13,987 nucleotides of DNA from Syntrophomonadaceae bacterium (GTDB lineage: Bacteria > Bacillota_D > Dethiobacteria > DTU022): assembly GCA_003551865.1 (NCBI GenBank), contig PUNU01000008.1:1-13987 (forward strand), given 5' to 3'. The position numbers and the translations under genes are program-made. This document shows positions 5,754-12,793 of the stretch, piece after piece; positions within the stretch are counted from its first letter, which is position 1; the number at the start of each line of letters is the position of its first letter. Below the pieces are notes generated by a model. The model was not told where the DNA came from. It saw only the letters and a program-made list of their open reading frames with translations, and did not search any database.

Positions 5754-6626
5754 ATGGATGAGAGTAAACTGGAAAAGGCTGTAGCAGAGGCTGCTGTTGA
5801 AGGCACTGATCCGGCCGGAGAAAGTTACCGCCTGCTGTCGCTGGCCGTTACCGGAGAGTTGGCTCGAAAATATGCCGTTCAACCGCGTCTGATCGAGATT
5901 TCCGCCCTGGAGAACGAAATTATCCCGGAGCGTTACCAGCGCAGTATCGGCATCCTTGGTGCCGCCGGCCAAAAAAAACTGCTTACTTCGTCTGTCGGAG
6001 TCGTCGGAGCAGGAGGCCTGGGCGGTTTTGCCCTGGAACTGCTGGCCCGGATGGGTATTGGAAAGTTGATTGTTGTTGACAGTGACAGCTTCACGGAAAG
6101 CAATTTAAACCGTCAGCTGTATGCGACGGAAAAGAACCTGCAGGAATCGAAAGCCAAGGCGGCGGCAAAACGGATCGGTGAGGTAAACGGAGCGGCGGAG
6201 GTCGAAGCTCACAATTTACGGGGTGATGCCTCCAATCTGCCGGGGATTTTTAGAAACTGTAATCTCGTTCTTGACTGCCTGGATAACCTGCCTTCCCGTT
6301 TCGCACTGGAGAAGGTTTGCAGTGAGCTTGGCGTTACCATGGTTCACGGCGCCATTGCCGGCTTTTTGGGTCAGTTGGCCGTTATCAGGCCTGGAAAACC
6401 CCTGTTGTCAGCAATCTACGGTCCCAATGCCGGAGGCGCAGAGAAAGGGATTGAAGTGCGGGTCGGCAACCCGGCTTTTACCCCGGCAATGCTGGCTTCA
6501 TGGCAGGTCGGAGAAGCGGTTAAAATACTGGCCGGTCTGGACGGTGTCCTGCCGGCTGACCGACTGTTGATTATAGAGATGCAAACCGGTGAATCACATC
6601 TAATTGAATTATCCACAGTTGAATAA
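5754..6626 (+). CDS. ThiF/MoeB/HesA-family E1-like adenylyltransferase lacking the zinc cysteines
   Basis: The 290-residue protein has a roughly 60-residue N-terminal extension of unknown role. The E1-type Rossmann domain follows: PERYQRSIGILG (58-69), the nucleotide loop VGAGGLGG (84-91), DSDSFTESNLNRQLYAT (109-125, with the conserved Arg) and LDCLDNLPSRF (173-183, with the catalytic-site Asp). Such enzymes adenylate the C-terminal Gly-Gly of a sulfur carrier such as MoaD or ThiS. MoeB-like proteins normally carry two CxxC zinc pairs; here the corresponding region (about 215-235) reads PLLSAIYGPNAGG and no CxxC remains. No carrier gene is nearby. A role in molybdopterin/tungstopterin synthesis is possible given the tungstate genes, but this is inference. 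The ATG at 5754 follows AGGTGA (5740-5745); TTG 5736 and GTG 5742 are weaker starts. Confidence 0.85.
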   Translation: MDESKLEKAVAEAAVEGTDPAGESYRLLSLAVTGELARKYAVQPRLIEISALENEIIPERYQRSIGILGAAGQKKLLTSSVGVVGAGGLGGFALELLARMGIGKLIVVDSDSFTESNLNRQLYATEKNLQESKAKAAAKRIGEVNGAAEVEAHNLRGDASNLPGIFRNCNLVLDCLDNLPSRFALEKVCSELGVTMVHGAIAGFLGQLAVIRPGKPLLSAIYGPNAGGAEKGIEVRVGNPAFTPAMLASWQVGEAVKILAGLDGVLPADRLLIIEMQTGESHLIELSTVE

Positions 6627-6793
6627 ATTCCGGCAGAGCCCGTTATCTTACCGCCACCTCCGGGCCGCCCGGGAACAAATTCATAGCTATAGCCTAAAAA
6701 TGGTTTACCAAGGCCCATTCACTGGGAATAGAAGGCTGTGGATATGCCGTATTTATGGATTTTGATGGATAAACTGCTTTTATGCCGCTGCTA

Positions 6794-6822
6794 TTGACAA
6801 GGTTCAACACCGTGCATATAAT
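6794..6822 (+). promoter_or_regulatory. Consensus sigma-A promoter of the leuS T-box leader and embedded tRNA
   Basis: TTGACA (6794-6799) and TATAAT (6817-6822) are both perfect and separated by 17 bp, with the start expected near 6829. The stretch 6627-6793 before it shows only a CCGGGC/CCCGG palindrome (near 6660) without a T run, and no gene. No second promoter is evident close to the tRNA. Confidence 0.92.
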
Positions 6823-7016
6823 GTTAAATGTACTCGAGGTACCATAGAATGTTCGATGAAGGGAAGCAGTAAGCAGTCAAGCCTCCTCAGAGAGCCGGTG
6901 GTTGGTGAAAAGCGGAAGGTGTAACTGCCGAACTCGTCCCGGAGCAGCCGCGGTGAACTTGAAGTATCCGCTGCCGTAAAACCGGCGTTAACGGTATCAA
7001 GCGGGCAATGAAACGT

Positions 7017-7091
7017 GGGGCTGTGGCGCAGTGGGAGCGCGCTTCCTTGGCATGGAAGAGGTCGCGGGTTCAACTCCCGCCAGCTCCACCA
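7017..7091 (+). tRNA. tRNA-Ala (anticodon GGC), CCA encoded, inside the leuS T-box leader
   Basis: The 75-nt cloverleaf is complete. The acceptor stem GGGGCTG/CAGCTCC (7017-7023 with 7081-7087) includes the G3:U70 alanine identity pair. The D stem is GCGC/GCGC (7026-7029, 7037-7040). The anticodon stem CTTCC/GGAAG (7042-7046, 7054-7058) carries loop TTGGCAT, with anticodon GGC at 7049-7051. The variable loop is AGGTC. The T arm is GCGGG-TTCAACT-CCCGC (7064-7080), followed by A73 and CCA (7089-7091). No stem is disrupted, so a functional tRNA is likely. It has no visible promoter of its own and would be transcribed from 6829 with the T-box leader, then released by RNase P (U at -1). It would be made whether or not the leader terminates. 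Confidence 0.95.
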
Positions 7092-7129
7092 AAATGTTGA
7101 CCTAAAAGGGTGGTACCGCGGGTATAAAT

Positions 7130-7156
7130 CCGTCCCTTAGCCGGGCGGGTTTTTTT
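7130..7156 (+). terminator. T-box regulated terminator before leuS
   Basis: CCGTCC pairs with GGGCGG around a CTTAGCC loop (7130-7149), followed by TTTTTTT. Its 5' arm also pairs with AAGGG of the T-box sequence to form the alternative antiterminator. Under leucine-replete conditions transcription should end here, after the tRNA. Confidence 0.92.
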
Positions 7157-7179
7157 ATTCCAGATGGAGGGATATGCAG

Positions 7180-9657
7180 ATGACAAGCTACGATCCGGCG
7201 AAGATCGAGGAATACTGGCAGCAGGAATGGAAGAAGCAGGATTCATTCCGCTCGGAAATAGACCACGCGAAAACAAAATACTATGTCCTGGAGATGTTTC
7301 CCTATCCGTCGGGCAAACTGCACATGGGCCACATGCGCGTTTATTCAATAGGTGATGTCCTGGCCCGTTTTTTACGCATGCGTGATTATAACGTTATCCA
7401 TCCTATGGGCTGGGATGCTTTTGGCCTGCCGGCGGAAAATGCCGCTATTGAAAATAACGTAAACCCGGCCTGGTGGACGGCGCAGAACATAGAGCACATG
7501 AAAAAACAACAGATCAGGCTGGGGGTCAGCTACGACTGGCACCGGGAGATCAATACTTCGTCACCCGATTACTACCGCTGGTCTCAATGGCTTTTCCTGC
7601 TAATGTACGAAAGGGGCCTGGCTTATAAAAGAAAAGCCGCTGTGAACTGGTGTGCCGGTTGTGAGACCGTGCTGGCCAATGAACAGGTGGAGAAGGGTTT
7701 GTGCTGGCGCTGTTCCTCTGTAGCGGAGTCCAGGGAATTGGAACAGTGGTTTTTACGCATTACCGATTATGCCGAACGTTTGCTTTATGATTTGGACATA
7801 CTTGACGACTGGCCTGAGCGGGTTAAATTGATGCAACAAAATTGGATTGGCCGCAGTGAGGGAGCGGAGATTGCTTTTAAAGTAAAAGAGTTTCCAGAAG
7901 AAGAGATCCGCACTTTTACAACCCGCCCCGATACCCTGTTCGGGGTTACCTACATGGTCCTCGCCCCCGAGCATCCACTGGTTTTCCCCCTGGTCGAAGG
8001 GACAGAACAGGAAAAAGAAGTGCTTGATTTTGTATCCCGGGTCAAGCAGGAAAGTGAAATTGAACGCACCGCCGAAGAATCTCCGAAAGTTGGCCTGTTT
8101 ACCGGGCGTCATGCCGTTAACCCGATCAACGGGGAAGAGGTGCCGATCCTGGTAGGCAACTATGTATTAATGGCCTACGGAACCGGGGCTGTAATGGGAG
8201 TGCCGGCTCACGACCAGAGGGATTTTGATTTTGCCCGCAAGTACAATCTGCCTGTCCGGGTAGTCATTCAGCCTGAAGGAGGTAAGCTGACCGATGATAC
8301 CGTTGAGGGAGCCTATGTTGGTGAAGGGCATATGGTTAATTCAGGCCCGTTTGACGGACTCCACAATATTGAGGGCATAACAAAGGTGACCGAACATTTG
8401 GAGAAGCAGGGCATGGGTTGTTTTCGGGTTACTTACCGCCTCCGTGACTGGTTGATTTCCCGACAGCGCTACTGGGGTGCCCCGATACCGATCGTTTACT
8501 GCGAGCAATGCGGTACCGTACCCGTTCCCACTGCTGAACTGCCGGTAGAGCTGCCCATGGAAGTTGAGCTTTCCGGCGATAGGGTGCCCAGCCTGGCCCA
8601 TTATCCCGATTATGTGAACACCACCTGCCCGCAGTGCGGCGGAGAGGCCCGCCGTGAAACGGACACCATGGACACATTTATTTGTTCCTCCTGGTATTTT
8701 CTAAGATTTACCAGCCCGAATTGTTCTGATGCGCCCTTTGACAACGAAGCGGCCGATTACTGGATGCCTGTCGACCAGTACATTGGCGGGATAGAACATG
8801 CCGTTTTGCATCTCTTGTATGCCCGCTTTTTTACCAAGGTCCTTTATGATGCCGGAATGTTAAATGTAGAAGAGCCGTTCAGCCGCCTTTTGGCCCAGGG
8901 GATGGTCTACAAAGACGGAGCAAAGATGTCAAAATCAAAGGGCAATGTGGTAACCCCCGATGAAATAGTGGAAAAATACGGAGCCGACACCGGCCGGTTG
9001 TTTATCCTTTTTGCTTCTCCGCCTGAAAAAGACCTTGATTGGAATGACCAGGGAGTCGAAGGCTGTTACCGTTTTTTACGCCGCGTCTGGCGCCTGGTTA
9101 AGGAGTGCATGGAAGAGATGCCGGGCGAAACCAGTGGCGCCGGGCAGGGAGAAGAAGAAGCGAAGCTAAAGCGCAGTATCCATTCAGCCATAAAAAAAGT
9201 GACTTATGATATTGAAGAGCGCTTCAATTTCAATACGGCTATCAGCGCTATTATGGAGCTGGTTAATGACATTTATGCCTACAAGCAGGCGGTCGGCCCC
9301 GGGGGAGGCAGTCAAAATGTGCTGAAAGAAGCCCTGGACAAGGCGGTTATTCTTCTGGCACCTTTTGCCCCGCATATTGCCGAAGACTCGTGGCACTGGC
9401 TGGGCCATACAGAAAGTGTGCATCGGCAGTTTTGGCCGCAGTATGATCCCGGCATGCTACAGGTGGACCAGGTGGAAGTAGTGGTCCAGATCAACGGCAA
9501 GGTGCGCGGCCGGGTAACCGTTCCCGCCGATTCTTCGGAGGAGGAGCTGATCAAAGAAGCCCGCCGCAATGAGCGTATTGAAGAGCTTTTAGCCGGCAAA
9601 GAAGTGGTCAAAACCATTGCCGTTCCCGGGCGGCTTGTTAATATTGTTGCCCGTTAA
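7180..9657 (+). CDS. leuS: Leucyl-tRNA synthetase
   Basis: LeuRS charges tRNA-Leu in the cytoplasm. This 825-residue class Ia enzyme has the HIGH motif as HMGH (48-51, after MFPYPSGKL) and the KMSKS motif intact (582-586). The Zn1 knuckle has cysteines in CAGC...CWRC, and a further Cys pair set lies in YCEQC...CPQC. The CP1 editing domain has the Thr-rich TFTTRPDTLFG and the AYGTGAVMGVPAHDQRDFDFA block, and the C-terminus is the usual VVVQINGKVRGRV fold. I chose ATG 7180, 8 nt after GGAGGG (7166-7171); ATG 7174 is only 2 nt away from it. Expression is controlled by the upstream T-box. Confidence 0.97.
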   Translation: MTSYDPAKIEEYWQQEWKKQDSFRSEIDHAKTKYYVLEMFPYPSGKLHMGHMRVYSIGDVLARFLRMRDYNVIHPMGWDAFGLPAENAAIENNVNPAWWTAQNIEHMKKQQIRLGVSYDWHREINTSSPDYYRWSQWLFLLMYERGLAYKRKAAVNWCAGCETVLANEQVEKGLCWRCSSVAESRELEQWFLRITDYAERLLYDLDILDDWPERVKLMQQNWIGRSEGAEIAFKVKEFPEEEIRTFTTRPDTLFGVTYMVLAPEHPLVFPLVEGTEQEKEVLDFVSRVKQESEIERTAEESPKVGLFTGRHAVNPINGEEVPILVGNYVLMAYGTGAVMGVPAHDQRDFDFARKYNLPVRVVIQPEGGKLTDDTVEGAYVGEGHMVNSGPFDGLHNIEGITKVTEHLEKQGMGCFRVTYRLRDWLISRQRYWGAPIPIVYCEQCGTVPVPTAELPVELPMEVELSGDRVPSLAHYPDYVNTTCPQCGGEARRETDTMDTFICSSWYFLRFTSPNCSDAPFDNEAADYWMPVDQYIGGIEHAVLHLLYARFFTKVLYDAGMLNVEEPFSRLLAQGMVYKDGAKMSKSKGNVVTPDEIVEKYGADTGRLFILFASPPEKDLDWNDQGVEGCYRFLRRVWRLVKECMEEMPGETSGAGQGEEEAKLKRSIHSAIKKVTYDIEERFNFNTAISAIMELVNDIYAYKQAVGPGGGSQNVLKEALDKAVILLAPFAPHIAEDSWHWLGHTESVHRQFWPQYDPGMLQVDQVEVVVQINGKVRGRVTVPADSSEEELIKEARRNERIEELLAGKEVVKTIAVPGRLVNIVAR

Positions 9658-9685
9658 AATATTCTAAATATCCACGCTATATAGT

Positions 9686-9715
9686 CATTCAGCTTGACAA
9701 TATTACATTCAGCTT
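9686..9715. repeat. Direct repeat overlapping the Asp23-gene promoter
   Basis: CATTCAGCTT occurs at 9686-9695 and 9706-9715, exactly 20 bp apart (about two helical turns). The first copy runs into the -35 and the second abuts the -10. This spacing suits an operator for a dimeric regulator; no regulator is identified. Confidence 0.55.
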
Positions 9716-9722
9716 ATATAAT
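9694..9722 (+). promoter_or_regulatory. Consensus sigma-A promoter of the Asp23-family gene
   Basis: TTGACA (9694-9699) and TATAAT (9717-9722) are perfect and separated by 17 bp. A start near 9729 leaves a leader of about 144 nt, containing CTTAGC/GCTAAG complementary segments but no recognised riboswitch. Confidence 0.9.
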
Positions 9723-9872
9723 GGTATATAAAGTTGCCAATTGTAATTCTCCGTTTCTTCGGGATTTCTTCTTAGCTGTAAACAAAGTACCTGCTTCTAT
9801 TAGGAAGAACAGTCTTTTTGCTGGCTAAGGGAAACCTGTCTTTAAATATTTAACTAAAAGGAGGAAATTTTG

Positions 9873-10328
9873 ATGACCGAACATGAAAAAAACAACAAGA
9901 AGAAAGAAGAAAAGCAGGAAGCAGTTTTGAAGCCCGACCCTTCAAAAGAAGGCGACAGCATCCGCATATCTTCTGATGTAATCGCTATCATAACCGGGAT
10001 AGTTTCCAGCGATGTTCCCGGTATTGCCGGAATGAGCGGAGGCATAGTCGGTGGAATCGCTGAAAAGCTTGGACGCAGTGATTTGACCAAGGGAATCAAG
10101 GTCCGCGTGGACGAAGACAAGGTAACAATTGACTTGAGTGTTATTGCGGAGTACGGCACTTCGATTGTCGAGGCCACCGATAAGTTGAAAAAACAAATTC
10201 GTGACAATGTGGAGAATACTACAGGTTTGACGGTAACGGCCATAAACATTAACGTGCTTGGGTTGGAAGTGCCTCAGGAAGAGGAAGAGGAAGAGAAAGT
10301 AGAAGAGTCTTCGAAAAAGAAAGAATAA
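9873..10328 (+). CDS. Asp23/Gls24-family envelope stress protein
   Basis: This 151-residue protein has a lysine/glutamate-rich head (about 1-28), a central Asp23/Gls24 (DUF322) domain and a tail with six consecutive Glu followed by a KKK stretch. The domain includes IRISSDVIAIITGIVSSDVPG, a glycine-rich GGIVGGIAEKLG segment, VRVDEDKVTIDLSVIAEYGTSI and GLTVTAININVLGLEV. Family members in Firmicutes are abundant cytoplasmic proteins linked to cell-envelope or alkaline stress. The start ATG 9873 lies 8 nt after AAGGAGG (9858-9864). A consensus promoter and strong terminator bracket it as a single-gene unit, consistent with high expression. Confidence 0.92.
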   Translation: MTEHEKNNKKKEEKQEAVLKPDPSKEGDSIRISSDVIAIITGIVSSDVPGIAGMSGGIVGGIAEKLGRSDLTKGIKVRVDEDKVTIDLSVIAEYGTSIVEATDKLKKQIRDNVENTTGLTVTAININVLGLEVPQEEEEEEKVEESSKKKE

Positions 10329-10365
10329 CTTTCCACCCGTTCCGGTGAAAGCCCGGACATAAACT

Positions 10366-10441
10366 CCGGCACCCGGCTTATACTTATCCTTGAACAGTTT
10401 TTCAGGGAATGATTATAAGCCGGGTGCCGGGTTTGTTTTGT
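10366..10441 (+). terminator. Strong terminator after the Asp23-family gene
   Basis: Seventeen perfect base pairs join 10366-10382 and 10414-10430. The 31-nt loop itself can form CTTGAA/TTCAGG pairing. The tail GTTTGTTTTGTT is T-rich but interrupted. Confidence 0.8.
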
Positions 10442-10516
10442 TAGAAGGGAAAGAAGGCCCGGGAGCGAATTAATTGTAAGGCTGTATTAATAACACGGTC
10501 TGAAGGAGCTGATGCC

Positions 10517-11092
10517 GTGGGTTTCGAAGCCGGTCTGAAGGAAAAAATAGTTTTGGGATTGCTGGTGCTGCTTATAATTGTCGGTGTAATTTGGCGTGCA
10601 GTCGAGGTGGCGGCGCCAACTCCGGAAATTATCCAGGCCGGCCAGATCGAAGAAGAAGCACGCGAAGATGCCGAGCCAGAATTAATAATTGTCCACCTTG
10701 CAGGGGCTGTGAAAAACCCCGGTGTCTATCATTTGCCAACCGGTTCAAGGGTTTATGAACTGCTGGAAGCGGGCGGTGGCTTTAATGAAGACGCCGACTA
10801 TGAAACTTTAAACCAGGCCCGTCCCCTGCTGGACGGTGAACAGATCTATGTCCGCCGGGCCGGCGAAACTCCCGCAAACGGCAGCTCGGCGGCCCCTTCA
10901 AAAATTAATATCAATCACGCCACCGCCGCCGAATTGACAGAGCTTCCCGGCATCGGAGAAGTCCGGGCCGAACAAATTGTCAATCACCGCGAAAAACACG
11001 GGTTCTTTTCCGATCCAACTGAAATCATGGATGTCAGCGGCATCGGTGAAGCGACCTTCAACAACATAGCAGGGTTGATCACTATTTACTAG
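10517..11092 (+). CDS. comEA: Competence protein ComEA, helix-hairpin-helix DNA receptor
   Basis: The 191-residue protein has one N-terminal membrane helix (about 11-27), an acidic linker, an SLBB domain (about 56-113, IVHLAGAVKNPGVYHLPTGSRV) and a C-terminal ComEA-type helix-hairpin-helix pair (LPGIGEVRAEQIV and VSGIGEATFNNI). ComEA binds double-stranded DNA outside the membrane and passes it to the ComEC channel. The start is GTG 10517, 8 nt after AAGGAG; ATG 10512 is in another frame. comEC, which normally follows, is not in the window, so the protein may depend on a distant comEC or do another job. The TAG stop lies in the first bases of a palindromic element. Confidence 0.93.
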   Translation: MGFEAGLKEKIVLGLLVLLIIVGVIWRAVEVAAPTPEIIQAGQIEEEAREDAEPELIIVHLAGAVKNPGVYHLPTGSRVYELLEAGGGFNEDADYETLNQARPLLDGEQIYVRRAGETPANGSSAAPSKININHATAAELTELPGIGEVRAEQIVNHREKHGFFSDPTEIMDVSGIGEATFNNIAGLITIY

Positions 11093-11278
11093 TGGCCTGT
11101 CAATGTATTAAGAGCGTAATTTGGCAATTTTTACAACAACTCTCTATTTATAAGAGATGTTGCAAGCCGGAAGCGAACATAAAGCGAGCCGTGACAATTC
11201 CTGGTGAGCGATTCGTGAGCGCCGGCTTGCAACAGCTGTGAATCAAAAACAGAACAAACTTAATTGACAGGGCGCTAG
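11089..11278. mobile_element. MITE-like 190-bp element with terminal inverted repeats
   Basis: Terminal repeats of 16 bp lie at 11089-11104 and 11263-11278, with 14 of 16 bases complementary (core CCTGTCAAT/ATTGACAGG). Inside is a perfect 13-bp inverted repeat (11158-11170 with 11222-11234). A smaller hairpin (11137-11162) shares GTTG with it. No coding sequence or transposase is present. Both ends carry CTAG at the outer edge, which could be target sequence or part of the element. It overlaps the comEA stop codon. A structured RNA is the alternative reading. Confidence 0.5.
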
Positions 11279-11325
11279 CACTAAAGCGCAACTTTCGCCT
11301 ACATCATTATTGTCCGCTATGTTAT

Positions 11326-11391
11326 AGGGGGCGGTTCCATCTATTTTCCTTCGGCCTTCGCTGCGCTTCGGAACGCTCGAACCGTCCCCCT
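11326..11391. repeat. Long hairpin (REP-like) upstream of pdp
   Basis: AGGGGGCGGTTC (11326-11337) pairs with GAACCGTCCCCCT (11379-11391) with a single-base bulge. The 41-nt loop repeats TTCGG/TTCG motifs. The GGGGGCGGTTC type of end resembles REP-like hairpins scattered in Firmicute genomes, but family membership is a guess. The tail is GGGGCC, so it is not a terminator. Apart from this hairpin, I see nothing definite between 11279 and 11469. Confidence 0.5.
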
Positions 11392-11469
11392 GGGGCCGCC
11401 AATTCCTGGATATTGCGCCGCACTGCAAGAGGCCAGACCACTTACGATGAGCGTGAAAAGGCGGAAAAG

Positions 11470-12786
11470 ATGAAAGTATACGATCTAATTTTAAAAAAAC
11501 GTAATGGCGGGGAGCTCTCCAAAGATGAAATTGAGTTCCTGGTCTCAGGGTATGTAAACGGCAGTATACCCGACTACCAGATGGCGGCAATGGCTATGGC
11601 TGTTTACTTTCAGGGTATGACCGAAGAAGAAACTTTTCACCTGACAATGACGATGATCAATTCCGGGGAAACGATCAAACTTGATGAGATCCCCGGGGTT
11701 AAAGTGGATAAACACAGCACCGGGGGTGTGGGTGATACCACTACCCTGGTGCTGGTACCGCTGGTTGCGGCCGCCGGGATGCCCGTAGCCAAACTTTCGG
11801 GAAGGGGTCTTGGGCATACCGGCGGCACCCTGGACAAATTGGAATCCATACCCGGGTTCAAAACGGATATGGCCCCGCATGAACTTGTATCAGCCGTAAA
11901 AAAAGTCGGAGTGGCCGTGGCCGGCCAGACCGGTAAACTTGTCCCGGCCGACAAAATGCTTTATGCCCTGCGGGATGTTACCGCCACTGTGGACAGCCTG
12001 CCTCTCATTGCCGCCAGCATTATGAGCAAAAAGCTTGCTGCCGGAGCCGACGCCCTGGTCCTCGATGTTAAAACCGGAGACGGAGCATTTATAAAAGAAC
12101 GCAGCCGGGCTGTTGAACTGGCCGGTTTAATGGTTCGTATCGGCAACCGGGCCGGCCGGCGGACGGTGGCTGTAATTACCGCCATGGATCAACCCCTGGG
12201 GCGAGCCGTTGGCAATGCTCTTGAAGTGGAAGAAGCTGTCAAAACCTTGCAGGGCAAAGGTCCGCCCGACCTGGAAGAACTCTGCCTGAGTTTGGGCGGA
12301 ACTATGCTTGCCCTGGCCGGAGCAGTTGGGGACCCGGAGGAAGGCGGGGAGGTGTTGAGCGGATTGATTGCCGGTGGCGCCGCCCTGGACAAGTTTAAAG
12401 AAATGATTGCCAACCAGGGTGGTGCTCCCGGGGTGGCAGATGATCTTTCCCTGCTGCCCCACGCGGCAGTGCAGAAAGCGGTCAAAGCAGCCCGAGGCGG
12501 CTATGTCGCCCGTTTAAGAGCACAGGCTGTCGGAGAGGCGGCCATGGTCCTGGGCGCCGGGCGGGAAAAAAAAGACGCTCCCATTGATCCCGCAGCGGGG
12601 ATTACCCTGGAAAAGAAAGTAGGCGACCTGGTGGAAGCCGGAGAAACCCTCGCTTATTTGCATTTACGGGAGGATACCGAACGGGACGCGGTAGAGGCCG
12701 TGATAAAAAAAGTGTTTTCTGCTTATGAACTGCAGGACAGCAAAGAGGAAAAGGCTCCCCTGGTTTACGAATGCATCAAATTTTAA
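11470..12786 (+). CDS. pdp: Pyrimidine-nucleoside phosphorylase
   Basis: The enzyme splits thymidine, deoxyuridine or uridine with phosphate into base and (deoxy)ribose-1-phosphate. The 438-residue protein has the family phosphate-binding [11 protein letters not shown] (81-91) and the signature [16 protein letters not shown] (110-125), with the C-terminal domain containing [21 protein letters not shown]. Length matches the Pdp/DeoA family; Firmicute enzymes are usually Pdp with broad pyrimidine specificity, so I use that name. The ATG at 11470 gives the family N-terminus [10 protein letters not shown]; the ribosome binding site AAAAGGCGG is weak. deoC begins within 8 nt of the stop, so the two form an operon for deoxynucleoside use. 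Confidence 0.94.
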   Translation: MKVYDLILKKRNGGELSKDEIEFLVSGYVNGSIPDYQMAAMAMAVYFQGMTEEETFHLTMTMINSGETIKLDEIPGVKVDKHSTGGVGDTTTLVLVPLVAAAGMPVAKLSGRGLGHTGGTLDKLESIPGFKTDMAPHELVSAVKKVGVAVAGQTGKLVPADKMLYALRDVTATVDSLPLIAASIMSKKLAAGADALVLDVKTGDGAFIKERSRAVELAGLMVRIGNRAGRRTVAVITAMDQPLGRAVGNALEVEEAVKTLQGKGPPDLEELCLSLGGTMLALAGAVGDPEEGGEVLSGLIAGGAALDKFKEMIANQGGAPGVADDLSLLPHAAVQKAVKAARGGYVARLRAQAVGEAAMVLGAGREKKDAPIDPAAGITLEKKVGDLVEAGETLAYLHLREDTERDAVEAVIKKVFSAYELQDSKEEKAPLVYECIKF

Positions 12787-12793
12787 GGGGATG

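Larger units (their letters stand above)
6829..7156 (+). promoter_or_regulatory. T-box riboswitch (leucine specifier) of leuS, interrupted by a tRNA gene
   Basis: Stem I hallmarks are present in order: GATGAAGGGAAGCAGTAAGC (6855-6874), AGAGAG with the GGTGGTTGGTG distal part (6890-6906), and GAACTCGTCCCGGAG (6930-6944). The last block has CTC (6933-6935) as specifier, a leucine codon read by tRNA-Leu(GAG). The T-box AAGGGTGGTACCGCGG (7106-7121) holds the UGGU bulge (7111-7114) that binds the ACCA end of uncharged tRNA. An intrinsic terminator follows. Uncharged tRNA-Leu would thus allow leuS transcription. The usual stem III position, between GGGCAATG (7003-7010) and TGTTGACC (7095-7102), is occupied by a complete tRNA gene. 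Confidence 0.92.

Noticed and set aside
6655..6672. CCGGGC/CCCGG palindrome after the ThiF-like gene as a terminator
   Set aside because: It is followed by AACAAATTC with no T run, so termination cannot be supported.
8341..8677. Overlapping minus-strand open frames within leuS
   Set aside because: They are shadows of the leuS coding sequence with no ribosome binding sites or recognisable motifs.
11413..11469. Longer N-terminus for pdp from TTG 11413
   Set aside because: It would add 19 residues absent from the family; ATG 11470 gives the typical start.
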